Of a stretch of 64,000 nucleotides of DNA, positions 13,939-32,600 are shown in pieces (within the stretch, counting starts at the first letter, position 1; each line of letters begins with the position of its first letter). Source of the stretch: Haemonchus contortus (lineage: Eukaryota > Nematoda > Chromadorea > Rhabditida > Trichostrongylidae); assembly GCA_000469685.2 (NCBI GenBank), contig LS997566.1:2074061-2138060 (forward strand), in the 5' to 3' direction. Both the position numbers and the translations under genes were made by a program. The notes below the pieces were generated by a model, which saw only the letters and a list, made by a program, of their open reading frames with translations, was not told where the DNA came from and did not search any database.

Positions 13939-15055
13939 GAACATATTATGTGAACATCACACTACAATTCTTTCATCATGTTTTACTATATAGCTATGCA
14001 TATGATACTTATTTTCTTAGTATTTGTGAGAATTATTACCTAAAGACAAAAGATTCTGGTGTTCTGTGTTATTATTATTCCTTTTGATACTATTAAATTT
14101 GTACCGGACTCGTATCCACTAAAAACTGATCAATCATAGTCAAATCGCTAGGATTTCCCGAGTATACATAAACTATAACAGCTACAGTAACTAGTAATAG
14201 GATGACTTTTACTGGATACGGGACCTGGTCTGTCATGACCCAATTGATCTACACCATCTGTCTCATTGTAGATGATTTTTGTCTGTGGTGATTGTTTGTT
14301 TCTGACTTGAAATAGAAAATGTGAAAATTCCTTTTGGCCAATGGGGCCTTATAGAGAGCCGTTTACCATGATTATTAGAGTGAATATTGAAATATTTATG
14401 TGAGTCATTCATTTTGTTGCCTTTTCTTTCTTTTTTTTTCTTATTCATTTCAACAATATCGGTTTCCGGTTGCGTTTGCTGGTGTATTGTAGTGTCTTAT
14501 TACTTCTTCTTCCTACTTCTTTGCCGCACGAAAACAATCCCCGCCTCTTAGTGCCTTTCACTATGAATATCGTAACAGAGTGTGTGTGATGCCTCGATAG
14601 AGGTTCCCTTGAAGAATTGTTGTTTCCTATAAACCGCAACACTTAAGAGATCTTTATTTTTTGTATTTAATTTTTTTGGTCATACTACTTTGTTAGTGTA
14701 CTTAGAGTTCTGAATGTTTTTTGAATAAAACTTGCACTAGAAGAATATAATTTTTGGATAGGAGGAGTGTGCCTAAGACAAAGAAGGTCTTTGAGGAACG
14801 TGAAAATTGCTGAGGACTCCACCGACAAAGATTATGAAGGTAGAATGCAAAAAAAATCTTTGTGGGGCTCAAATGAGGTCCTGGTACTAGTGGAATGACA
14901 TTTCTTAGGAGCCGGACTGCTGTTGCTGTTCCCGGCAATGAATTCATTTCGAATCAAAATTTGGGTAAGACATTTCGGCTGAAATGATTCAGCTTGTCCG
15001 GAAGGTCAAAAAGTATTAAAATAATTCAAAAAGAAGAAGTGAATACAAGGGCGGT
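13939..15055. other. AT-rich spacer
   Basis: AT-rich sequence after the last exon of the preceding gene, probably its 3' UTR and intergenic DNA. No convincing exon was found on either strand. Confidence 0.4.
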
Positions 15056-15376
15056 TCACTTGTAAAAGGCCACACCTCCAGGCACCTGTCCATAGTCCGT
15101 AGGCATCTGGTAGATGTAGAACTCATGGCTTTTCATTGACTCTGCTAGGCCGCCCATATTGCGGATCCTGTGACCAGCAAAGGAAGTGCGGAACATAGAC
15201 TGAATGTAAAATGGAGAGTAACGAGGACGAGGGTAGAGAAACATCAACGATTCCTTCCGAGGAAGAGGATGGCCGAACGACGCGAAGTCTTGAGGGGTCA
15301 GGAAATTATTTCCGGGGATAACTCCATCTGTCATGTTCCTCGCATTTTCCATCGTCACAAAACGAATCTTATTCAT
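15056..15376 (-). CDS. possible 106-residue protein of unknown function
   Basis: One uninterrupted ATG-to-TGA frame on the minus strand begins MNKIRFVTMENARNM, has a Pro/Tyr/Arg-rich middle (FLYPRPRYSPFY) and ends YGQVPGGVAFYK. Its codons look used rather than random and it has no low-complexity runs. I find no signal peptide, membrane segment or known motif, and no splice acceptor close upstream, so it would be a single-exon gene or a final exon. An old retrocopy is another possibility. Confidence 0.35.
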   Translation of the reverse strand: MNKIRFVTMENARNMTDGVIPGNNFLTPQDFASFGHPLPRKESLMFLYPRPRYSPFYIQSMFRTSFAGHRIRNMGGLAESMKSHEFYIYQMPTDYGQVPGGVAFYK

Positions 15377-15947
15377 AGTTTCCCCCCGTCCGAATCACTT
15401 ATCAGCACTGTGATCCATGGATCTGATCACTCAACTCTCCCAGTAACTACTCTTTCATACCCGTGCTTTGAATTGTTTACCCCGTTGCCACCTTCATAGT
15501 GCAGCTCTAACACTGTATTGTGTAGAATCCTTTAACATTTGTCATGTCGACACTGTGGGGTGCCTAGTTAGGTAGTGTTCATAGAAGTCGATGTGTCTCA
15601 GAGATTCCTTATAATACTCAATCATTTTCAAACAGGCAACTTGTGGGCATACCGGAATACCGAGCTTAGATTACCTATGTACAAAAGATAGCCACTCAAA
15701 AGCCACCAGTTGAGGCGTGCCTCATTCTTCACAGGTGTAGCTAGGAAGCAGGGAGGTTCAACAGGAGTTACAAACTTGGCTGAAATTCTAGACACCTACT
15801 TTGACTATACTGGAAGGTATGCTGCCTACATCTGTCTCTAGCAAGCTCCTTTCTAACTGATGCGTATTTACCGGGCAAAAATGGTATTTCTCATTTAAGC
15901 AATTTAGTACTACTCCACTGCACATATGACTATTATTTTAGTGAACG

Positions 15948-18900
15948 ATGGCGGCTGTGGAGTGTCGAGTTACCGAGCGGAACGCTGACGCAGAGCTGGA
16001 TGCTGATCTCCTAACAGTTCGTGCCTCCTTTAAAAGACTCATATAAATGCCATGCATTCACTCATAAGAGGGTGGAATCATAGTAAGGACGCTCCTCAGC
16101 ATCCAGGCTTGGGCAAGCAACTCTACATATGCCCAGATTCAGAATCATTTCTAACGATAAGCACCAATGCAAAGCCGACGCTACATCCTTCTCTACGCTA
16201 TAGCCACTGGAGCCTGGAGACGCAGAAAACACTGGAACGGCCTTCCTTGGATGAATTTTCGTAGTTAAGAGGATTTCGTAATTAGGGACGAGATTCGCTG
16301 AAATTCGCTCTATACGCTGAATGCGGCGTCGACGCAGTAAACGGCGTGTCGCGCACACACGTTAGTACCTGTTTTACGTGTGAGGGTTGACTTTCAGTAT
16401 AACTGCAGGCATGTATTGACATGTTAATGGACCGCGCGATCATTTTTTATGCACTCGCGGAACTGTGCCACCGTCAAACTCCCTTTGCACCAATGTAGGC
16501 GGAGCTACCTGGGTATAGGACAACTAGCAAGTGCAGAGCTGCTTTGTTTGAGAATGAATATTTCAGATGAACATCAACAGAGTTAGTCTCGGAAACATTC
16601 CTGAAGACTTCATATCGTTCATTCTCAAGAAGCCAGGTGAGAATGGTAGTGACTTTGCAGTGCGTACCGCAAGAAGAATTGTGAGAAGAAAGGGGGGGGG
16701 GGGGCGCTGTTCCCTGTTTCGACCATTCCACCCTCCACCGCAACCACAAAATGAAACCGACTCGACGCGCGATCAATCCATGCTCTACACTTGAGGGGTG
16801 GCTATGCAGATAACCAGCGGTAACTTCCTTATCATTATTGCCCATAGCGAGTGTAATCATAGTGCCATTGAGTCCATGCTTTCCAAACACGGGTTTCCAA
16901 CGACACCTCTACAAATTGGAAAACGGTACTTCTTCACGAATTCCCACAGCAAGCGATCGCGGTTCCGCGGCGGCTACCGTGTCCTTCCAATGGAATTTCA
17001 AACTTTCCCTTCATAGCACGCGGCTACACGCGCAATCGGGTGCGGCAAACGCGACGAGATTTGCGGGGAGAAGATACCACACCGGGAGCTTGCTCAATTT
17101 CTGACCCATCTCGCTTTTTCGATCGGATGCTTGCAAAAGGATTATATTCGCCTTAAATTGATATGCATTGACATTGAGCATGATGAGATGAAATGAAACT
17201 TACCCAATCGCTCCACAGAATTCTAGTGTTCTAGCGTCTAGTGTTTTGCACTCCCTAAGAGGTTAACAAGTGTGAACAGCAGATGGCTATTCTGTAAGAA
17301 ACGGTAGCTCTTTTGTATTTCAGGAGATTTCTGTATTTCGACAAATTCCTTTGCATCATATGTGCTGTCGATCCAATCCGACAAAGACAAAATATTTCAT
17401 TTGACGTTGGAAAATACAGAGTAAGTTGGTACTGAAGGAGCCCATTCGTTGGTAAAGTGGCCTAGAGCGAATCGGTCCGAACTGCTTGCTCTGACCGTTC
17501 GATAAGGACAACAGAACATTCCAGTCACCATTCTGTCTAACGGAAATGCTTTCGTCTGATTTATACTACTTAGGGCAGAATTTTTTCGTAAGATGGCCAT
17601 GTTCTGAGCCTTCATTTAGCATTTTGTAGGGATGGTTTCCGAATTCGCAGTATGCTGTTTGCTACTGGAACCACAATTGGCGAACTGATCTACAACATTC
17701 GCGATTCATCGGTAAACGAGTTTTTTCCTTCATGAACTGTTCGAATTATATTGAAGGCGGAGGTTGTGTAGTAACGAGCGGCGAACTATCACAAAATTGT
17801 CCTAGGAACGGATCCGGACCTATATCCGCTCAAGCCAACCAGCCTCTCAATCCTCCCGATTTGGCTAAACGTCACCAGGCTCGTCTGGGAGGCTGACAGC
17901 ACTTTACATAGGCCGACCACCGCAAATCGGGATGCAGAATGCGGGGAGTACCTGAGGATGAGATTGTTCAACGCCAAAGACTTCCAGATTTTGAACCATT
18001 TAAAAGCAGTGTTGTCTATACATCAGTTTGACAATCTATGAGAGCCGGTAGATTTTGATTTGAAGCTATGAATATGCTATAGAACACACTCGTTACAGCT
18101 TGATGTGCTCTCCGGTGTGCTCGGCTGTCCGGTGTATCCTCGACGAATGATCATAAAGGACGTTCTGGGTCAATTTCGAATCTTCGAAGCTGAACATATC
18201 ATCAGTAAAAAGCTCGTTAATGAAGACAGCCGCTTCAAGGTGACTGCTCGGCTGACTCTCACGCTTTGACTCTTCACACTTCTGTAAGGACCAGTTAGTA
18301 CTTCACTAGCTCCACAATACTGAGCAGAAAACACGGTGCATCACCCAATATTTATAACTGAGGGTAGGATAACGAGTGACTGGGTAGGGGTAAGTGTGTA
18401 TGATGTTCTCCCCGTTCATAGACTAATCGTGGACTGCTTAGCTCAGGGAAAAGTGCTCCTACAAGGGAGTGGAGCTGCAGGAAGACCCCACTCCCACATA
18501 GAAGATCACGGTTAGAGTTCTCATATGGGATTCATGGCAATCTAATTGAATTTTGAGCCAGCTGAAGTATCAGTAACATCAGTATCTGAGTGAGCCACCT
18601 GAAGTATCAGTAACAATACTACCAGTCTTCCACCCTCAGTAAACGAGCAGAAACCTATCCGTGGAAATTCTAATACCTCTGGCGTTTTTGAAAAAGGTTC
18701 CAATCGTCTTTCAGTACTACGAATCACAAGTTCTGATGAATGACACTTATACTAACGTGTTGCTGAAAGGAAGTCGAAGAATGAGCCCTGCAGAGTGGAG
18801 AGAGCAGATGTACGATGTAAGTCCAAACCTCTCGCAAACTCCGATGGAAGACTCTGTGACGAAAGAACCGTGATCGTCAAACGAGCTATCTCTGCATTTA

Positions 18901-20574
18901 AGGAGCTCAGAGTTAGCTTCGTTGCCCGTGAACTACACCTGCCAATGCGCACCGTACATGGAATTTTAAGGGCAGAGAACGGATACGTCATATATGAGTA
19001 AGAGTCTGAGAATATGCTTGAAAATCGAGTATGCTTTCAGAGAAATGCGATTTACAAGGTCCAATACGCGTCATAATGCGCAAATCCAATCACCGTCGTG
19101 GATCCGGTCGTGGTACCTGGCTATTCCGTTTGGTCCCTATACGATCCCTTATACCTTGGCAATTTGCCATAATCAGGAACTTGTTAGAAAGGGGGCTGTG
19201 AACGAAGCGGGGTAAAAGATAGCGTCCAACGAGAACCTTGTATTCGTGTGCTAGCATCAGTCAGGGGATCGTGCTTGAATCCTCAGAGATCACAACACGC
19301 TAATAATTCTACTCAGTCCATATCTGCATTCAGTACCGCTCTACTCAGACAGTTCCATTCCTCTGCACGACTGTACCTGCTGCGTGGGTACCCTTCAACT
19401 CGAGCTTCCCCCTCCCTCCGTACCGAAGTGGCAGTTCTGAAACACGTGTTGACGAACTCTATGATTCCTTATTTGCTTACTTATCTGCCTACTCTTTTTT
19501 CACATCGTTGGGACAACACATCTGTTGTTGGTCTACCTAGTCTTAACAACCGCTTCTTATCGATGCTTTCAGTAACAAGCCCGGTTGCGAATTTTCTCGA
19601 TTCCTTGAGGAGTACGATGACAAGTTGGACCTGGGAACAAGGATCAAGGTTAGTGTACACAAGAAATACCACTTAAAGATTGAACTTTCTGAATAAAGGG
19701 CAACAATAGAAGCAAGAAAGGATTTTCGTTTCCCGCGCGATATAACCGCATGGCGCGTCGCGGCGGCTGCGGCTCCATGGGATGGGATTCTTTTGCGCCA
19801 ACGCTTTATCCTTCTATGTCGCTGCTCTCTTTGCAGCATTTGTGACTTATAAGCAATTGAGCGCGGTCTTATTGTCATTTACAAAGTGGGCGTGTCAGTT
19901 GGCCTGGCCCAGAACGACACCTCCTATGACCTGGGCGACTGCGCAAATCGGCATCCCGTATATCTGATAGGAACACACCCAAACTGCTGACGGAACAGGT
20001 TGGAGGGCCATATGTTTACTCACAGACGTGGGCAATAAATAAGCATTGGAATCGTTGTTAGTAAATCATCACAGGTAGCAATTTGGTGCTCTTCCTCTGG
20101 AGCGGGAACCATTGGGCATGAGCAGTCTGTCGCGTTCGGAAATCTTTCTCTACTTGCTCTGGGAATCCGAACTATCACTTATCTTGGCCAATCGGGGGTA
20201 TTTCCTGGTAGCTTATGAAGGTAGTTCTTTCAGCTGTGTAGAGCTTTGGCAAGCGTCATGTCTGGCTTATACAATGCCGATATATATTGTGGTGCAGTGA
20301 AATTGGACAATTTCTACGCTTATTATGTGGTTTGTTTCGCTTGTCGTATAACTTCTTGTATTCGCTCATATGGTCACTTTGCCCTCATTACCGCTGTCCG
20401 ACTATAGGAAGATTGACTTTTCTCTACCACTATGTACTTGGAACTGTAGGTTGGAATGTTATAAATAGCTACGATGAGAAAACTAATGAAGGGGAGATAG
20501 AAAGCGTCCTATCGTCGAGACAAAACATCACTCTGCTTCGAATTGCTGGCAATAAGCCTGGGCCAGTTCTATAG
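15948..20574 (+). CDS. SH2 plus degenerate tyrosine-kinase-like protein (candidate pseudokinase)
   Basis: Phase-matched exons: 15948-16016 (ATG start, MAAVECRVTERNADAEL), 16567-16636, 17324-17420, 17630-17711, 18099-18239, 18715-18816, about 19580-19648, 20075-20207 and from 20242. Exons 2-4 read as an SH2 fold: NIPEDFISFILKKPGDF, then SYVLSI, FHLTLE and TTIGELIYNI. The usual FLVR strand is FCIS, so the phosphotyrosine-binding Arg is missing. Exon 5 ends EAEHIISKKLVNEDSRFK, matching the kinase start (KKLGxGxFG) without its glycines. Exon 6 has a VLLK lysine where VAIK is expected. Exon 8 ends GIRTITYLGQSG, like the helix before the catalytic loop. Exon 9 then reads FPELWQASCLAYT where HRDLAARNCL is expected. 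A frame at about 20430-20574 (GWNVINSY, GEIESVLSS) resembles the C-lobe, but its junctions are unresolved. The intact relative at 53.9-59.6 kb was the guide. The family assignment is inference; a decaying pseudogene is the main alternative, although the open frames and splice sites argue against recent decay. Confidence 0.5.
16925..17098 (+). repeat. dispersed GC-rich repeat, copy 1
   Basis: Shares with 22285-22440 and 30545-30705 an order of short blocks: a GGTTCCGCGGCGGC-like stretch, CCTTCCAATGG, TTTCCCTTCATAGC and a final GGGGAGAAGATRCC-like end. A reverse-oriented relative lies at about 53214-53350. Copies differ by many substitutions, so they are old. Inside an intron of the pseudokinase-like gene. 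Confidence 0.5.
18795..19001 (+). other. frame with a transposase-like helix-turn-helix, intronic
   Basis: This frame includes DERTVIVKRAISAFKE and then FVARELHLPMRTVHGIL, a spacing that recalls the helix-turn-helix of Tc1/mariner-type transposases. It overla<br>ps the end of exon 6 of the pseudokinase-like gene and runs into the following intron, so it could be a relic of an insertion. No catalytic DDE part is seen downstream. Chance resemblance is possible. Confidence 0.25.
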
Positions 20575-20599
20575 TAAATACTGTGGTTCCAATGCACCA

Positions 20600-26260
<5,661 letters not shown>

Positions 26261-26667
26261 ACTGTCTGTCTGTCTGTATGTCTGCCTGCTTGCTTGCCTG
26301 TCTTTTGTCTCCTGCACTCCCCACTCCCTCATCTTCTTTGTTTTCGCCCTGATTCCTTCAAAATCACCAGGCTTTTGATATCTTTGTGAAATCTTAGGCA
26401 TGCTAAGGACTTGTCGGTCTTTATTAAAACTTTTACTAGCTCGGCATTGTATCGAACACAAGGTTTATACACAACAACAAGCAAGAAAACAAAAGAAGAA
26501 TTCAAACAATTCAAATCACGATAACTACAAACAAAGCACAACGTGAATCTCTCAAATATTCTAAAGTAGCTAAGTTGGCTTTACCAAAAATAAAGACATT
26601 CCAAATCAGTGATAAAGTCATCGTACTAGTTATTCTACCTCATACCAGTAAGACCTGTGGACGATTT

Positions 26668-29600
26668 CTACTTTGGACGACACTTATCGTGAGTTTCATC
26701 TAGGGCAACGTCTATGCTGAAGTAGCCCACATTAACCCAACGCTCTTTTGAAGCAGTGACTAATATTTGCAACGATGAAATCTCCCATCCATCAAGTTCT
26801 GCTATAAAATCGCCTCCATTACTGAATTGGCCCAAATTTCGGCGTTTACCATCGCGATATTGCATGAGGAGCTTGGTTTCGGGTCCAAATTGATCGAGCG
26901 GGGCCGTTCCGACTCCACTGATTATAAGCATCCCTAAATTAATGATGTGAAGGATTTGAATGGGTCCATACAATGACTTGTGAAGGGCAGGCGACTAACA
27001 AGGCAGAGCTTTCATCCTCCAAGGCGAGTTTGGTAACAATTAACCAACCCTAGAATGATGGTAGCCTTGGTTGACCTGGGCAGGTATCGGTCCGGGACTC
27101 GAAGGCGAATCAATTTTTCTAAGTGTATGGTTATTAGCCCCTTGAGTTGATCATTGTCGATGAGTTTCGGGGGACGTCCGTTCACGCCCATCAAAGCTAG
27201 GTCACCTTGCCCACTTCACGCGGGCGCAACCCACTGGCTTTTTTCGTAGTCCACCGGCGTGCCACGAGGCAATGTTAGGGGGGAGGAGGGCGGCAGACGG
27301 TCAGTCGAGCGGCTGAAAACAAAAAAGAACAAGATCAAAAACCAAACAGTCAGGGGCTTGCACAAATGATTTTTGATCTTGTCTCTCCTTGTTTACAGCC
27401 CTTCGAGGAGCTGACCGACCGACCATCTGCCGCCCTCCCTCCCCCTAGCACTGCCTCGTGGCACGCCGACCGGCCGGCCGGCGGACTATGAAAGCAGCCA
27501 CTGAGATCTCGGTATGACAACACGGTACCACCAAGTGTCAGTGGAGCGAATGATTTGCACTAGTCCGCGTTATCCTCTCTTTGAACTGACTGCCGTGGAC
27601 CTGCGAAATCGTATTCCCAACTGACAACTGCGACGTCCGTCAAGTATTGCGGACTGATCCGCCGCATGCGACGGCTGCGGCGTGACCTAGTTTCGACGGA
27701 CGCGTGGAACGAAGCGCACCCACCGAAGACGGTCTCTCCTTCTTCATTGTTGCGTCAATAAGGAATGATTGCTTTAATCGTGAGAGAGAGAAGGGGAGAG
27801 AAAAAGAGGGAGAGAGGAAGGTTATGAAGTAATGTAGTCTCGATGAGTCCAATGAAACAGCTAAAGGCAAACATCTCACTTGTGATTCTTGCAGGCTTTT
27901 CGAATTCGACAGTCAAACTGTCATTTTGTTTCACATCTATAAACCACATGTATCCCTCCTTGTCGTATCCAGCCTGAGCGGTGAACTCCCTGTAGTGGTG
28001 CATTGTTGACGTGATTTTCGCCGATGGATTACCACGCTTGGACTGCAATTTGCCCATTTTTGAGTTGAAGTTTCCTCTGTTCTCAAGATCGACGATAAAT
28101 GTCAGAGGTATAAGAGTACCATTAGGGGACGTGAAAATAATTGAGCATCGAAGAAGGTTGAATATTTAGATTGCAAAAGAAATATATATGGTTCCTATAA
28201 CGGCTAGCAAACGATGGCCTTAGTCATGGACCAATGACCGCCGCGCGCAGTGACCTAGTTTCGATCCATTGAACGCCGTGGCCCTTCTCGACCCTCTTGA
28301 ACCATAGAATTACAAAGATGTGCTGCGGTATCCTCAATTTTCAAATCCCGTTGGCTGCTATTTCGATAAAAAGGCCTTTCATAGAAAGTAGCAATAAAAA
28401 TGCCTCTCATAGAAAGTGAAGAAAAGACCGGAGAGGTCGGTCAGATGTATTTAGGGGCTCATAATGCTTCCATAATATTCTATAGTTTTGTAAATAGGAA
28501 ATCTTTGCCTACCTTGTTGTTAGTTTTCTCAAAGTACCTCTCCCTCAATTTCTGAGCTTTCCCAGAAAGGGATGATACTTTGCCGATGTGTTGGAATAGT
28601 GGTGGGGACACCGATACACTACATAAATCCCGATCCTGAATAGTAGATACATAACTGGAAATCGAACAAATTCTCAAAATTCTCACGAGAGAATCACACC
28701 CACGATAGGCACCCACACTGATGATTCATTCATCAGGCTTGAGCGGGAGTTGGAGCAATGGTACAGAAAACATTCTATTACAGGACGCTATACGTACTAT
28801 GGATTTAATTGATATAAAGTCCGATTTTGCCCAGAAAAGAACAAGTTTGTTCAGTCATACCCACAATGAGTGGTCGTGTGCATACTTCGCGGCTATCGTT
28901 GAAAGCAAAAAAAGATGGGCGTCGGCATCAATCAATACTATAGAGTGAATGACTCATGCTAGCACTCACAACATGCCTTTTTTCGAAACATGTCCCCTTC
29001 ACATCACCTCACGCTCTGCCTTCGTCATTTTGGTTACATAAGTATTATAAATGTTTTTATTCCTGAAGAACATCCACAATGGAGCAAAAGAAAGTGAATA
29101 AGGAGTATTTTATATAAAGCAAAACCGCATCGGCTTAATTACAGGGCTCACGCGGACTATGGCTGCTTTCGGATCCTAAAGACTCATCCGACTGACCGTC
29201 CGTCCGTCCGTCCGACGCATGCATGCTGCGTGACCGTTGTTGACAACACTAGATCACGTGCCAACACTGTCAACACTACTCTAGCGACCGCCGCCGCAGC
29301 ACGCACGCGTCGGACGGACGGATGGTTGGACGGTCGTCGAGGTCTGAAAGCGACCTATGGATAGGGAGGACAAGCACATTGGAGCGCCACAAAGCCGCCA
29401 AGGGTTAGTGCGATTGTCGACCTGTAGGAAATCGAACGACGCAGACGATTTGAGTCTTTCAGCCATCGAACAGCGCAAAGTATAGAAGCGGCGGTCAAGA
29501 GTTGGAAGGCTGAAGTCGTCGGTCACCGATGGTAACCCAAGGGTTATGCCTTCATGATGGACCCACAGAGCAGTAGGAGTACGAAGGTGAAAGTCAAGTG

Positions 29601-32600
29601 CATCGTATTGAGAATACATTGGATTTCCGTGAATTAATAGCACAGCCCACATACTTGTTTACAATGAGTCAAATCGCCGTACGAAGAACAATAGCGACTA
29701 TTTTCAACGCTGTATAATATCCAGTCAACTGGTTTATATCGATAGTACAGTGCTATCGCATATGTTAGATATTTCACGTCTTCACTTCTGTAACGAATTC
29801 AATTTCATCGCGAAGTTTCGTAAAAGAATTTTAAAGGATTTGGTAATTCTATCGTAAGCAGGAAGCTAACCTGTACAATCTTCCAATAGCTCCAAGAGTG
29901 GAGAATTGCATAATGAACCATGGTCTGTCTTGTTTGAATTTTATATAGTCAAATATTATTCTCCTTAATACACAGAAGTATGTATGCTGCCCGCGTTTAT
30001 AGTCTACCCATACTCTGCACACGCGCCCTTGTCGTGTACGCAGACTTCAGATCTTGGATACCGTATCAGCTTCAATTGACAAACCCCTACACCAACTGAG
30101 CAGGAACAGAAATTCTGTACCGGAAGCAGTTCTTGCAGTGACCATATTGTGGAATGAGTAGCAGAGGATGTTAAATCTCTTAGACAACATATTACATTCT
30201 ACGCCACAACCATATTTGAATACAAAGTCATCAATCGATACGTATACGACGCATTGCAAAAAGGACCCTCGGCAAGGACACCAGGTAGGTTCGTGAATTA
30301 GCCAGCGAGCTGTGTTGCGTCACGACCACTCGTTCGAGCCAGAACCCACTGACTGATTACCGCAAAGGCCGGGTTCTTGTACCTGATTTTCTTTTCTGTT
30401 TTAACTTCGAAAACGAAAAACAGGGGTGTGGGAGAAGCGGTGCTTCTTAACTCAGACTTCGGAGAGTGGCTGAATCTGGAGTGACTAAAGTTGTATATTT
30501 TCAAAGTCTTCAAAGATCAAATAAGTTAGCTGGGTGAAATAGAGTGAAGGAACTTCTCCCCAAATTCCCACAGCCTGCGGCAGTGGTTCCGCGGCGACTC
30601 TCCGTCTCCTCCCATTGGGAATTCAAATCTTTCCTTTCATAGCGCGTGATCGCATGCGGCGAGCGTGGCACGCCGTTCGGGAGGGATGCCAAACCCGGTA
30701 AAATGCGGCTAGTCTCGGTCGTCAAAGCAAGGTAAAGAGCTCTGGGCAGTGGTAATCGCATTCAATGGACTCACCCATATCTCGAAGTCGCTTTGATATC
30801 ATCTTCCAATTGCATGTAATAATCAGCTCGTCTGCTACCGTAATTCATGAGATAAATGTAATCTTAAATTTTTAGTATACCAAAAAATAAAAGCAGTGAG
30901 TGAAATCCAGAATATTCAACTTTTAACGGGCCTTTTCCTGATCCATTACCGAATACGTTCCACTTAGAACCGGTGGAATGACTGCTTTCATAATCCGCAG
31001 GCGTGCCAGCATGCCATCCGAGGTAGTGCCAGGGGGGAGGAGTGAGGCAGACTGTCGGTCGACGCGGTCGCGGCGCGTTCAAGCCCCTTCAAAGAACTGA
31101 AAACAAAGAAAAACAAGATCAAAAATCATACGACCAGAGGCTTGTACAAATATTTTTGATCTTGTTTTTCTTTGTTTTCAGCCCTTCGAAGGGGCTTGGG
31201 CGCGATGCGACCGAGTCGACCGACTGTCTGCCTCGCTCCTCCCCCTAGCACTATCTCGACTGGCACGCCGGCTCGCCGGCTCGCTGGCCGGCACGCCGGC
31301 GGACTATGAAAGCAGCTAATCAGCGTCGTGTATGGTTCACGCGGCACACTCCTTTATCAACTAGTATAGAGCTGATAGTAACAGTTGCTAATCGGTTGTA
31401 GATGTGTCTATTACTGTGAAGAGGAAAGGCCTTCATAATACTGAATTTTACCTTCATGCTACTCTGTATACTATTAGAAGAGTAAAAGAAGTAATAGTAG
31501 TAAATAGGAAATAGCAACAAAAAATAGTGTTATTCATTCTGATTGCAAAAGAATCACCTAGATTCTGCTTCGTTCTCCACTGCATTCGCTCTGGCGAATC
31601 ATTGAAAGTCGGCTGTATGGCATCGAATTCAAGATCGTACCATTTCGATGGGATGGCAGCTACCTTAAGATGTTGAATGCTTGAGAGACTTATTGTGAAG
31701 TGTTGCGCTGCTATTAGCACTACCGACGAAGGACAATCCCATAGATTCCTACCTGCGTAGGTTTCACCGCTTGCCGCAGATCGGTCACGCCCCAAGCATG
31801 AACCACGCCACTACCTTCAAAGACTACCAACCAGCGCGCAACACTACGTGAATTCACAACCAAAGAAGATAAGGGATTTTGGAATATAAACGAGGGGAAC
31901 GTTTTGGAAGAGTCTCGTTGACTAGGCCAATGAAATACAGAATTTGAATTGTGAACGAAGAAAGTAGGTCCTAACTTTTAATATTCTCCATATCAATTCC
32001 TGGTGAACAGACAAACCACTTCCTACTTTCCTCAATGTCGACTATGGTTGGTGTCGACGCACTATTCTCGGACCTTTTATCACGACCACGGGGCCACGCA
32101 CCCACTGCTACATTATCTATGCACGACTAGTCAGTAATTTCAACCTCTCTCTCCACCTCGTACGTCTTCACACCGACCTCCAGCAATCCCGTTTGGATTT
32201 CATTGCGAAATTCTCCCAATATATCTTCTATCATAGTATTGAAGGAATCCACCGCTGTGTCGATGAAAGCAAACATCACAATGAAGACCACATCATGTCT
32301 GTAAATGAAGGGTTTTTGCTGTTTCAAGAACTGCGAACCTAACAAAGTCGAATGACATCATGAGCCCTCTGGGTGATCTGTATTTGAGGTACCTGAACTC
32401 CTCTTCAAGATTATTCAAACTTAAGAGTGAACGCAATGTCTCGAGAATGTATGCTTCTTGACGCCAAACCACTGGTATGCAGAAGGCCTGGAAACAGCCT
32501 TTATAAAATTAGATTTGACTTACAGCACTGCATCAAATTAACGACAATACATCAAGATGGGACGTTAAAAGTTTAATGACCGCTCGGTTCTTGAAAAAAA

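Noticed and set aside
16474..16890. 138-codon minus-strand frame
   Set aside because: Overlaps an SH2 exon on the plus strand, includes a G-run and has no motif.
19248..19676. 142-codon plus-strand frame
   Set aside because: The real signal in this stretch is the short exon 19580-19648 in another frame; the long frame has Ser/Leu-rich random composition.
20075..20207. resemblance to a PI3-kinase C2 domain (FGNLSLLALG)
   Set aside because: The neighbouring SH2-like and kinase-like exons and their order fit an SH2-kinase better.
29281..29652. 123-codon minus-strand frame with protein-like residues
   Set aside because: It starts at the edge of GnT-IV A exon 29655-29787 and runs through the intron into a GTCC-rich palindrome; no acceptor, donor or motif supports it.
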